Shown: positions 1-6,385 of the stretch, piece after piece
Numbering within the stretch: the first letter of the stretch is position 1
Layout: every line of letters begins with the position of its first letter
Assembly: GCA_036501345.1 (NCBI GenBank)
Contig: DASYAN010000427.1
Coordinates: 1-8,743 of the forward strand
Reading direction: 5' to 3'
Length of the DNA: 8,743 nt
Origin: DASYAN01 sp036501345
Lineage (GTDB): Bacteria; Chloroflexota; Ktedonobacteria; Ktedonobacterales; Ktedonobacteraceae
Notes under the pieces: generated by a model
Seen by the model: the letters and a program-made list of their open reading frames with translations, nothing else
Database searches by the model: none
Told to the model about the DNA's origin: nothing
Position numbers and translations under genes: made by a program

Positions 1-88
1 CAGATAGGTTCCTGATTTTAATACGTTCAGTACTTCTGTAAACCTCACCTTTATGGACAAAAATACCATTGTTTGTATCTATGTGACA

Positions 89-117
89 AGTCTTTTACCC
101 AAACGCTGTTGTATAAT
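89..117 (+). promoter_or_regulatory. Putative sigma70-type promoter for the hydrolase-like gene
   Basis: A perfect TATAAT -10 hexamer lies at 112-117, about 70 bp before the start codon. With a 17-bp spacer, the -35 position (89-94, AGTCTT) matches the consensus poorly. A better-looking GTGACA at 83-88 would need a 23-bp spacer. Just downstream, TGGG-AA-CCCA (122-131) forms a small inverted repeat near the expected transcription start. The -10 is convincing by itself; the promoter as a whole is inferred. Confidence 0.45.
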
Positions 118-179
118 CCCATTGGGAACCCAGCGTAGGGACCAAGTGCTCTGAACACGACGGAACATAGTCACAAACT

Positions 180-186
180 AAGGGAG
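180..186 (+). promoter_or_regulatory. Shine-Dalgarno sequence that questions the ATG start
   Basis: AAGGGAG ends one base before the ATG at 188, which is too close for normal initiation at that codon. The TTG two codons later (194-196) is in frame and sits 7 bases from the Shine-Dalgarno core, an ideal distance. The protein may therefore begin at TTG 194, losing only two residues. Confidence 0.5.
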
Positions 187-187
187 A

Positions 188-1108
188 ATGCAATTGAATA
201 CGCGCAAAGGCGGCTGGATCAAAAATGCAACATTCCACGCGGATGTTCGCTACATCGAATCGCTCTGGCAACGAACCATTATAGGTACAACAGAAATGCC
301 ACTCATTGATATCGGCCAAGGCGATCCTCTGGTTTTTGCTCCTACCCTTGAGCACTTTGAATTTGTCTACGCTCGTCAGATACGTACGTTGAGCGAGAAC
401 CGGCGCGTTATTCTTTACCGCAGACCAGAGATGCGCACCCGTGAAATTGGACTAGAGGAACGCGTTGAGGAATTACGATTAGTACTCGACGGCCTGAAGT
501 TAGAGCAATCAGATTTGGTCGGACACGGCTACGCAACCATAGTGCTTATTGCCTTTGCGCTCCGTTACCCACATCGCTGCCGTTCATTAACAATTATTGC
601 TCAGGGTCCAGATTATCATGTTCCACCATATCCTCTAACGCGGCTCCTGAATGAACTCTATATCCGTTTGCCTATTGAATACGTGCTACCAGCTGCATTT
701 CTACGTCAGGCCATTATCCAACGTATTATAACATGTGCCAAAGATAATTATACCACACCAGCACTGCCGCACCATCTGATTGAAGAGCAATTGCGTAAGA
801 TCTATCAGCTGCCTTTCGTCTATAAATGTTCAATTCTGCCTGTGATCCGCAACTTTGACATACACAAGCAGCTCAATGCACTCACAATGCCCGTCTTGCT
901 TATCAACCGTGCCGATGATGTCTTGTCACCAGAAGCTGGAACACGCTGGCTGGCTGAACATTTACCTCACAGTGGAGGATATCATATCGTTTCCGGTCGA
1001 GAACACCTATTTATGTACTCACAAGCCGAGACAGTTACACCCTTGATTGAAGCTTTTCTCGCGTCGCCACATACCGTAAGCGGGCCACTCAAGCAGGCGC
1101 AATCATAG
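188..1108 (+). CDS. Alpha/beta-hydrolase-fold protein lacking the nucleophilic serine
   Basis: This is a 306-residue soluble protein with the outline of an alpha/beta-hydrolase. A first-strand segment, LIDIGQGDPLVF, spans residues 39-50. The nucleophile-elbow region, LVGHGYATIVLIAFALRYP, spans 110-128, and a helical lid lies at about 145-225. The acid strand, PVLLINRADDVLSP, spans 235-248 with D244 as the likely catalytic Asp, and SGREHLF at 269-275 contains the likely catalytic H273. In active relatives the elbow reads G-x-S-x-G; here it is G112-H-G114-Y-A116, so Gly (codon GGC, 527-529) replaces Ser. The usual His-Gly oxyanion motif after the first strand is also absent (APTLEHF). No signal peptide or membrane helix is apparent. 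I infer a non-catalytic or repurposed fold, with no substrate assignable. The gene is monocistronic by position and converges on the next gene. The start may be TTG 194 rather than ATG 188, judged by Shine-Dalgarno spacing. Confidence 0.85.
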   Translation: MQLNTRKGGWIKNATFHADVRYIESLWQRTIIGTTEMPLIDIGQGDPLVFAPTLEHFEFVYARQIRTLSENRRVILYRRPEMRTREIGLEERVEELRLVLDGLKLEQSDLVGHGYATIVLIAFALRYPHRCRSLTIIAQGPDYHVPPYPLTRLLNELYIRLPIEYVLPAAFLRQAIIQRIITCAKDNYTTPALPHHLIEEQLRKIYQLPFVYKCSILPVIRNFDIHKQLNALTMPVLLINRADDVLSPEAGTRWLAEHLPHSGGYHIVSGREHLFMYSQAETVTPLIEAFLASPHTVSGPLKQAQS

Positions 1109-1123
1109 ACATAAGATTGCGCC
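1096..1123. terminator. Inverted repeat between convergent genes, possible terminator
   Basis: GGCGCAATC (1096-1104) and GATTGCGCC (1115-1123) form a perfect 9-bp stem with a 10-base loop. The left arm covers the last codons of the hydrolase-like gene and its stop codon lies in the loop. No T-tract follows on either strand, so this is not a canonical intrinsic terminator. It could still end or stabilise one or both convergent transcripts. The right side runs into a tandem GCCAATGT repeat (1121-1136). Confidence 0.4.
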
Positions 1124-1136
1124 AATGTGCCAATGT
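1121..1136. repeat. Tandem 8-bp direct repeat
   Basis: GCCAATGT occurs twice, head to tail, at 1121-1128 and 1129-1136, in the gap between the convergent genes. It overlaps the right arm of the inverted repeat by three bases. It may be a chance duplication; no function is assigned. Confidence 0.5.
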
Positions 1137-1146
1137 TCAGCTTCCC

Positions 1147-4100
1147 CTAACTCCAAGATGCAAAACGGGAGCGGATCAACATCAAACCAGTAGCGCTGAC
1201 TAGCAGCAATCCACCACTGATTGTCAGTGCCAGGAAGCTTGGGATACCGAGCGATGGTAGGAAGAGGATATGAATGCCACTAACAATCACAAGGGCCACA
1301 CCGCTTAAGACGAAGAAACGCACACGCATCCCAATGCCTACCAGGCACAATAGTAGAGCTTCGCCAGCTAGCAGTAACGCTGGAAACAGATTCTGCTGGC
1401 TAAAACTTGACCAGAGGGTTGGTAACAACAAGACAATTGCTCCACTAATTGCACATATTCCACCTAAGCGCTCTTGCTGGGGTAGGATAGTATCACCTGA
1501 AAGGAAAGAAGAGACGACTATCAGGTACGTGGCAGGCGCGATAGCCAGCAGAGAGAGATCCGTTTGCCCGAAAGCCAACAATTCCCAGCTTATAACGAGA
1601 GAAAGCAACAAGCCAGCTCCATAATAGCAGAGACGCTGCGCAACTGGTTCTAGCGGGAGTATTTCTAAGCGACCAAGGTATCCATAGCAGAATAAGGACA
1701 CAGCCAACAAACAAAGTGAGCAGGCACCAACATGGGCAAGCATACCCGCACCAGGGAGGAGCCCACCTTGCGAGACGATGTCTAGTATCACGAGCACCAG
1801 CCCGCCTAGGGTCACAAGACAATGCAATAACGCGGGTGAGAGTATATATACCTTTGGAAGTAGTGCACGCCAAACAAGCTGTAAGGCGAAGAGGCATATG
1901 CAGAGCAGACTGTAAGCGCCCATTACTTGCCACATTGGCCATGAAGTTTGCGCGATGGTCCACGCAGCCAGCACTGTCACAACCAGGAGAAACTCAGGTG
2001 TGCGTTCTACTAGCATAATCGCTAGCCAGAGCACGATGAAAGCTCCAAGCATAGCGAACCAAACATTGTTTGACAGTACAGAACTAACATCTGTATTCCA
2101 GCCAGTGACTACCCCAATAGCCGCTAGCGAGGTCAGGTACCAGGACCAGCTCCAAGCGTATTTTGTTAGCAGCATGGTTAGCCGTCCCGCATTCTCCAGA
2201 CTATCTTTGCTAAAGCGACCAGAGAGTATTCCGAGCAACCCACTCACTAATGCCACAACAGCCAAGCTATAAACCGGAGGAGCACCACATATGAACGAGA
2301 AATTTATAGCACTCAACGGCAATCGGCAACTATAAGTTTGTGGGAAGAGCAATGTTCCCCAGAGCGAGAAACAAGCCACCAGCCATAACCATGTTGCTTT
2401 GCGTTCAAGCAATAAGACGCCGTAAGCCACTAGCGCATAGAACAACAGAGCCATTGGCAAAGCAGCATAAAAGGGACTATTCACACTCCACTTGGCAGTG
2501 ATAGGTAACCCCGTCAGGATAGCAGCTACAAGAGCAACACCATAAAAAGGCAGTGCATAGACAATACGTTTCTGTTGCTGAACCTGGATCGCCAGTAACG
2601 ATGCAAGCTGATAGATGACGAATGTCAGCAGTCCCGCTGCTGTACAGATAAGAGCAATGGCAAACAAACGATAGAAATCACCACGCCAAGCGACATCTAT
2701 TAAAGAGCAGGAAGCAAGCCCAACACCAATCCATAAGCATCCTGGCATATTTTCAACAATATCGATAATATAGGCAAGTGCAGCAAATGCTAGCAAACTA
2801 TATTCGCGAAATTCGCCCACTGGCTGTGCGACTGCAGGCAACTGATCCCAGAGACTCATCATGATGGCGGCAACCAGTGCGATGATATACCACGGCCAAT
2901 TCCAACGAGCATTGACCATGGCAGAGTTGGGAGCAAAACGAGCAAGTAGGATCTTGGTTAGAGGACCAAAGAGCAACCCCGCCAGACCAGCTGCTATCCC
3001 AACGATAGCAATATAATAGACTGTTGTCTGCGTCGCCAGCACTACTCCCCACACTCCAAAACCTGCTACCAGGAAAAGTGCTTCTGGTCGACGTTCAGAA
3101 AGCAACACTGCATATGCAATCAGCGCATATAACAGTAATGCATCCGGTACAGCACCATAGAACGGCATATTAATCCCAACCAATCCACCGTACACACCAG
3201 TTAGTAGTGCGGCAACGAGAGCAGTAGCATACCATGGCAGGGCATACAGAAGAAGTCGTTGCCGTTGCGCTAGCGGAGAGAATGGATGAACCACAAATCT
3301 GAGATAACCAATCCCCACTCCGACTACCGCACATGTTACTGCCATAAGCGGTGGAAAGAAGTAATCACCATACAACCCAGAAGAATAGACAGACCAGCAA
3401 GCAAAGAATCCTGCCGTGCAGAACAACAGTTGCGTCATTATCGGTGTTCGCTCAGCCACTCCAATAAGATAGACAAGAAAAGCAAACCCCAGCAGTGCCC
3501 ATACCACAGTAGCGATGAATTCCTGGCGATAACCAGTACACCCAACTATCACTTCAGCCAGCATGGCTAGCCCATAGAGCGGTAATGCCCAACTTCTACC
3601 TGCAAGACGACTAATTCCCAGAGCCAGTATAGCCAGTAGCGGTGCAATCCCCACTAACCACCAGAACATGGTAGAGGCAGATAGCAAAGCAAGAACGGCA
3701 AAGCCCATCATGATGAATAACCATGCCTTGAAACGAGCAAGTGCCGCCGAGATATACCACGCCAATGCCAGAACAGCCGACTCGAGCGCTATTGGGAATG
3801 GAATATTGAACCAGGATTGCATCGTGCTCATTGGAGTCGATGCATCATGCCAAAAGATGCCAATACCATATAATGGTCCGATCACAAGCAGCGGCCATAC
3901 CCAGAATGCCATACCAAATTGCTCTGACTGAACTTCATCGGTCTGCCAATAATGCGAGATCAGGAGGTATATGCCTGCTAGTATAAGAGGAATGAATATA
4001 CTTATTATAAGTAAAGCAAGAGGAAGAGACAAAAGGAATGGATATGCTAACACTGCAAAGATGAAAGGCAGGTAGAGTACATTTTGACGACGTTGAGAGA

Positions 4101-6027
4101 GAGCGATAGCGTATGAAAGTGCGACAAAACAGAGTAGCTCAGTGGCCATATATTCCGTGCCCTGATGTAAGCTCAATAACAAGGTGAAGCCAAGGGTGGC
4201 GAGTGCCAGAACATCCAGTGGATTAGACCAGACTGTACTCACAAAGCGCCTCACGGAAACAGCCAGTGCCACCAGGATCAGCGTCAAATCTAAGAAGCAC
4301 CAGGCAGGTTCAGCGCGTAAAGACAGGATAACAATGCCATAAGTCCAATTGAGAATAAATCCACTGAGCAACAAGAGCCAGCACCAGGAACTCTGTGTCA
4401 TGACAGGAACCTTGCGCAACCCTGTATGGTTCTCGCTAACACTGAGCGTCAGGATCAACCCCACCAACAGTGTGGCAATAACAACAACGGTCGCACCTGT
4501 CGCCTGAAAAGTGAATTGTGATGGCCAGTAAGCACGCATAAAGATCTGAACCAGTAGGAATGGTGAAACAATCCATGGAACAAGACTCACAAGCGCTAAG
4601 GCAAGCCATTCCAGATGTTGTTCAAGGTAAGGAAAAGGCCGCAACGATTGTGGAACAAATCGTTTGAGTCCATGATACAATAGAGCAACGGCAGTGAATG
4701 CCAGAGCATAACCCGTTGTGCCGAGTGAAAATGTATAAGAGCAAGCAATAACGCAAGCTAGGAACAAGTATGGAAGAAGAGCACCCCAGCGTGTGCGTCC
4801 AGTATGCCACATAAAGAGAGCAGTCCAACAGAGCAAGAGTACTAACATGTAGACAATGGCGAAGCGCACCTCCAGGTTTGGTCGGCCAGACACATCAATG
4901 CTCAATGAATAAAGAGTGGTGATAAGTACACCAGAGCTGCAAACACCGACACAAGTAAACATCAAGATGCGTACAGGTCTGCTTAACACAGCCATACTCC
5001 TGGCAAGTGATTGGGAAAGATGTGATGTGTGTATCTCAGAAATGAGCGAAGGCAAGGCAAGAAGCATAAGCATACTCGGCCACCACCAGTATCCGAGATG
5101 AATAGAGGAGCTGATGGCAAGATCGACTATCGCTAGGGATACGACATAGAGGTATGCATAAAGCTCAAACTTATGATAGATCGCTAGCCAGCCATAAGCA
5201 ATAGCAGCGTAGGCCGCAGTGATAACTATCAGCATTGGCACATCAAGCTGGATGAAATGTCCAGCACTCAATCTATACCCGGCGAAACCTACCAGGGGCA
5301 CTTGCAGAGCAAAGATAGCGGAGTAAATAACCGCAACAACACGAAAACTACGGAACCGATAAGAGATACCCCCGCAGATCCCGAAGAGGCTATGCACAAT
5401 TGCCATGACGATGAATGATAGCAGCAAATCGCTTGTCGTGATGATAAAACTCAATGATCCTAGAAGAATCAGAAAAGCTCCCAGTGAGGCAATGATATTA
5501 ATCGTTTGATCGGCCAAGAACGATCTGAGCGAAAATCTTCGCTCACTTGTTGGCTGGGAAGGTGCTATTGGTGTACTCACGCTATCATAAGGCGTGTTAG
5601 TAGTGATTGATCGAAGTGGCATAACCAGAGCAGGAGGAACTTGAGGAGTATAAGGATTGGGTAAAAGTTGTGTCCCACCATTTGTGAATACTTCAGGAGA
5701 AGCTGGTTTGTCAGTAGCGGTCTCTGGTAGATCCGCATTTTTAACTTTTTGGGCAGATTGAGCAGGTTGGATAATAGGCGGTACGGGAGCAGGCATCTCT
5801 CTGAGTCTTGAGAGGTAGAGTAGGCGTTGTTGATACTTCGCAATGAGTTGAGTGACGGTAAGATCAGGGCCATACATTACTACGCATTCAAGATGGCGCA
5901 GAGAGGTTTTGAGAAATTGTTCTTCCGTAGCAGGATCAATGGGATAACCACAACATGGGCAATAGTCTCCAGCCTGAGATAGAATAGCTGATCCACAGCG
6001 GTCACAGCATGAGTTGGCGGCAACCAT
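1147..6027 (-). CDS. Giant polytopic membrane protein with N-terminal zinc ribbon
   Basis: The product has 1626 residues. Residues 8-26 form a zinc ribbon: Cys8 and Cys11, then Cys23 and Cys26 in CPCCGYP. A soluble, probably helical segment follows at about 31-78, then a Pro/Thr/Ser-rich linker at about 79-165. From about residue 172 almost everything is hydrophobic. By eye I estimate roughly 40 membrane spans; this was not computed. Residues from about 710 to 1400 contain degenerate tandem modules of about 115 residues, listed separately. No catalytic motif, ATP-binding site, transporter signature or signal peptide is visible. The N-terminus is probably cytoplasmic, as zinc ribbons usually are. 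Long bacterial membrane proteins with a leading zinc ribbon occur in Actinobacteria and Chloroflexota, including proteins named after a Streptomyces SCO7613 C-terminal domain. That relationship is a guess from layout. The ATG start is supported by AAAGGAGT 8 bases upstream. The gene appears monocistronic, divergent from the kinase gene and convergent with the hydrolase-like gene. Function unknown. Confidence 0.9.
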   Translation of the reverse strand: MVAANSCCDRCGSAILSQAGDYCPCCGYPIDPATEEQFLKTSLRHLECVVMYGPDLTVTQLIAKYQQRLLYLSRLREMPAPVPPIIQPAQSAQKVKNADLPETATDKPASPEVFTNGGTQLLPNPYTPQVPPALVMPLRSITTNTPYDSVSTPIAPSQPTSERRFSLRSFLADQTINIIASLGAFLILLGSLSFIITTSDLLLSFIVMAIVHSLFGICGGISYRFRSFRVVAVIYSAIFALQVPLVGFAGYRLSAGHFIQLDVPMLIVITAAYAAIAYGWLAIYHKFELYAYLYVVSLAIVDLAISSSIHLGYWWWPSMLMLLALPSLISEIHTSHLSQSLARSMAVLSRPVRILMFTCVGVCSSGVLITTLYSLSIDVSGRPNLEVRFAIVYMLVLLLCWTALFMWHTGRTRWGALLPYLFLACVIACSYTFSLGTTGYALAFTAVALLYHGLKRFVPQSLRPFPYLEQHLEWLALALVSLVPWIVSPFLLVQIFMRAYWPSQFTFQATGATVVVIATLLVGLILTLSVSENHTGLRKVPVMTQSSWCWLLLLSGFILNWTYGIVILSLRAEPAWCFLDLTLILVALAVSVRRFVSTVWSNPLDVLALATLGFTLLLSLHQGTEYMATELLCFVALSYAIALSQRRQNVLYLPFIFAVLAYPFLLSLPLALLIISIFIPLILAGIYLLISHYWQTDEVQSEQFGMAFWVWPLLVIGPLYGIGIFWHDASTPMSTMQSWFNIPFPIALESAVLALAWYISAALARFKAWLFIMMGFAVLALLSASTMFWWLVGIAPLLAILALGISRLAGRSWALPLYGLAMLAEVIVGCTGYRQEFIATVVWALLGFAFLVYLIGVAERTPIMTQLLFCTAGFFACWSVYSSGLYGDYFFPPLMAVTCAVVGVGIGYLRFVVHPFSPLAQRQRLLLYALPWYATALVAALLTGVYGGLVGINMPFYGAVPDALLLYALIAYAVLLSERRPEALFLVAGFGVWGVVLATQTTVYYIAIVGIAAGLAGLLFGPLTKILLARFAPNSAMVNARWNWPWYIIALVAAIMMSLWDQLPAVAQPVGEFREYSLLAFAALAYIIDIVENMPGCLWIGVGLASCSLIDVAWRGDFYRLFAIALICTAAGLLTFVIYQLASLLAIQVQQQKRIVYALPFYGVALVAAILTGLPITAKWSVNSPFYAALPMALLFYALVAYGVLLLERKATWLWLVACFSLWGTLLFPQTYSCRLPLSAINFSFICGAPPVYSLAVVALVSGLLGILSGRFSKDSLENAGRLTMLLTKYAWSWSWYLTSLAAIGVVTGWNTDVSSVLSNNVWFAMLGAFIVLWLAIMLVERTPEFLLVVTVLAAWTIAQTSWPMWQVMGAYSLLCICLFALQLVWRALLPKVYILSPALLHCLVTLGGLVLVILDIVSQGGLLPGAGMLAHVGACSLCLLAVSLFCYGYLGRLEILPLEPVAQRLCYYGAGLLLSLVISWELLAFGQTDLSLLAIAPATYLIVVSSFLSGDTILPQQERLGGICAISGAIVLLLPTLWSSFSQQNLFPALLLAGEALLLCLVGIGMRVRFFVLSGVALVIVSGIHILFLPSLGIPSFLALTISGGLLLVSATGLMLIRSRFASWS
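1828..2559 (-). repeat. Two-module block, second copy (types A then B)
   Basis: This encodes residues 1157-1400. The first module opens YALPFY (type A) and the second opens WSWSWY (type B), with their Glu turns at 1208 and 1341. Its first module is about 20 residues longer than the others because of extra sequence around 1232-1252 (SCRLPLSAINFSFICGAPP). The right boundary is approximate. Confidence 0.5.
2560..3246 (-). repeat. Two-module block, first copy (types A then B)
   Basis: This encodes residues 928-1156. The first module opens YALPWY (type A) and the second opens WNWPWY (type B), with their E-R-x-P or E-N-x-P turns at 978 and 1092. The block resembles the adjoining block at residues 1157-1400 more than its two halves resemble each other, which points to duplication of a pair. 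Confidence 0.5.
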
Positions 6028-6034
6028 TATAAAG

Positions 6035-6042
6035 ACTCCTTT
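6035..6042 (-). promoter_or_regulatory. Strong Shine-Dalgarno sequence for the giant membrane protein
   Basis: Read on the minus strand this is AAAGGAGT, with the AGGAG core at 6036-6040. It lies about 8 bases before the ATG at 6027-6025. It supports this ATG as the start and implies efficient translation. Confidence 0.85.
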
Positions 6043-6189
6043 CTATATCCTGTTGCGTACAGGCGAACGAGTACTGACCACCAAAGTAGAGACATACATC
6101 TCTGATAAAGACAAAAGGTGGTAAGTCCTGCTACCAGTCTATATGGTGCAGGTCTACAAAGAAGAGTGTCAAATGACCCATGTTCAAGC

Positions 6190-6235
6190 CACTCGTGTTG
6201 CCAGCATGTATCCACTCCGTCCATGTCACTCGTGT
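6190..6235. repeat. Short direct repeats in the divergent promoter region
   Basis: CACTCGTGT occurs at 6190-6198 and again at 6227-6235, 37 bp apart, with a related CACTCCGT between them at about 6212-6219. The position between divergent genes would suit a regulator-binding site, but the repeats are short and may be chance. Confidence 0.3.
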
Positions 6236-6313
6236 AAGAATAAGCTATTAAGCACAAGTAGAAGGTTGCCCAGGTGCTATAAAGTACTGTTCAGTTTCTC
6301 TTAATTGGTCCCA

Positions 6314-6342
6314 TTGCTTAAACAGAATAGATATGGTATGGT
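6314..6342 (+). promoter_or_regulatory. Weak candidate promoter for the histidine kinase gene
   Basis: TTGCTT (6314-6319) and TATGGT (6337-6342) are separated by 17 bp. They match the sigma70 consensus at 3 of 6 and 4 of 6 positions. Transcription would start near 6349, about 23 bases ahead of the ribosome-binding site. The only in-frame ATG upstream of the chosen start (6338) would overlap this -10. Confidence 0.25.
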
Positions 6343-6371
6343 ACTTGAAAAAGGATATATTGCAGAGGAAC

Positions 6372-6376
6372 AAGGG
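6372..6376 (+). promoter_or_regulatory. Ribosome-binding site of the histidine kinase
   Basis: AAGGG lies 9 bases before the ATG at 6386, with a further purine-rich AGAGGAA at 6364-6370. The alternative in-frame ATG at 6338 has no such sequence, so 6386 is preferred. Confidence 0.55.
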
Positions 6377-6385
6377 CCAAACGAT

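Larger units (their letters stand above)
1..187. other. Upstream non-coding region
   Basis: No credible gene is seen here. All three forward frames meet stops early; one frame stays open only from the window edge to a TAA at 39-41, which could be the tail of an upstream gene but is too short to judge. A 34-codon ATG frame from position 53 has no Shine-Dalgarno sequence. The region is A+T-rich up to about 118 and contains the promoter candidate for the downstream hydrolase-like gene. Confidence 0.6.
1828..3900 (-). repeat. Tandem array of about six degenerate ~115-residue membrane modules
   Basis: Each module opens with an aromatic/proline helix (consensus near YALPxYxxALVAAxLTG). It continues, 30-37 residues later, with a helix of the form LLxYALxAYxxLLxERxP, and ends in a variable hydrophobic stretch. 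Openings lie at residues 710 (weak), 813, 928, 1042, 1157 and 1292, so spacings are about 103, 115, 114, 115 and 135. The Glu of the E-R-x-P turn falls at 859, 978, 1092, 1208 and 1341. A partial extra copy of the second helix, LLCFVALSYAIALSQRR, spans 631-647. Copies at 928 and 1157 share about 40 of 74 positions in a hand alignment. The DNA of their first helix is only about two thirds identical, so the duplication looks old and kept at protein level. Confidence 0.75.
6028..6385. other. Divergent intergenic region, 358 bp
   Basis: This is non-coding DNA between two divergently transcribed genes, so it should hold both promoters. It contains the Shine-Dalgarno sequences of both genes, a weak promoter candidate for the kinase (6314-6342), a TATAAA at 6278-6283 without a matching -35, and three CACTC-type direct repeats at 6190-6235. 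A TTG-initiated 76-codon minus-strand frame (6257-6027) has no ribosome site and is judged spurious. No RNA gene or long hairpin was recognised. Confidence 0.6.

Noticed and set aside
53..157. Plus-strand 34-codon ATG frame upstream of the hydrolase-like gene
   Set aside because: It has no Shine-Dalgarno sequence, spans the TATAAT promoter candidate, and has no recognisable features.
95..355. Minus-strand 86-codon frame across the start of the hydrolase-like gene
   Set aside because: It mostly lies antisense to a well-supported coding sequence and has no recognisable protein features.
1493..1963. Minus-strand 156-codon frame inside the giant gene, plus several plus-strand frames there
   Set aside because: They are shadows of the 1626-residue frame, which has continuous membrane-protein character and internal repeats. 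The shadow products are Arg/Ser/Cys-rich without structure.
6138..6172. Minus-strand TTGACA (6167-6172) with TATAGA (6138-6143) as a promoter for the giant gene
   Set aside because: The hexamers are good but the spacer is 23 bp, outside the normal 16-19 bp range, so I do not call a promoter.
6027..6257. Minus-strand 76-codon frame whose TAA overlaps the ATG of the giant gene (TAATG)
   Set aside because: The overlap looks like translational coupling, but the frame begins with TTG, has no Shine-Dalgarno sequence, and encodes an improbable Cys/Trp-rich product. The giant gene has its own strong ribosome site.
6206..6304. Plus-strand 32-codon ATG frame containing CHSC, in frame with the kinase
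   Set aside because: It ends at TAA 6302-6304, has no ribosome site, and cannot extend the kinase N-terminus.
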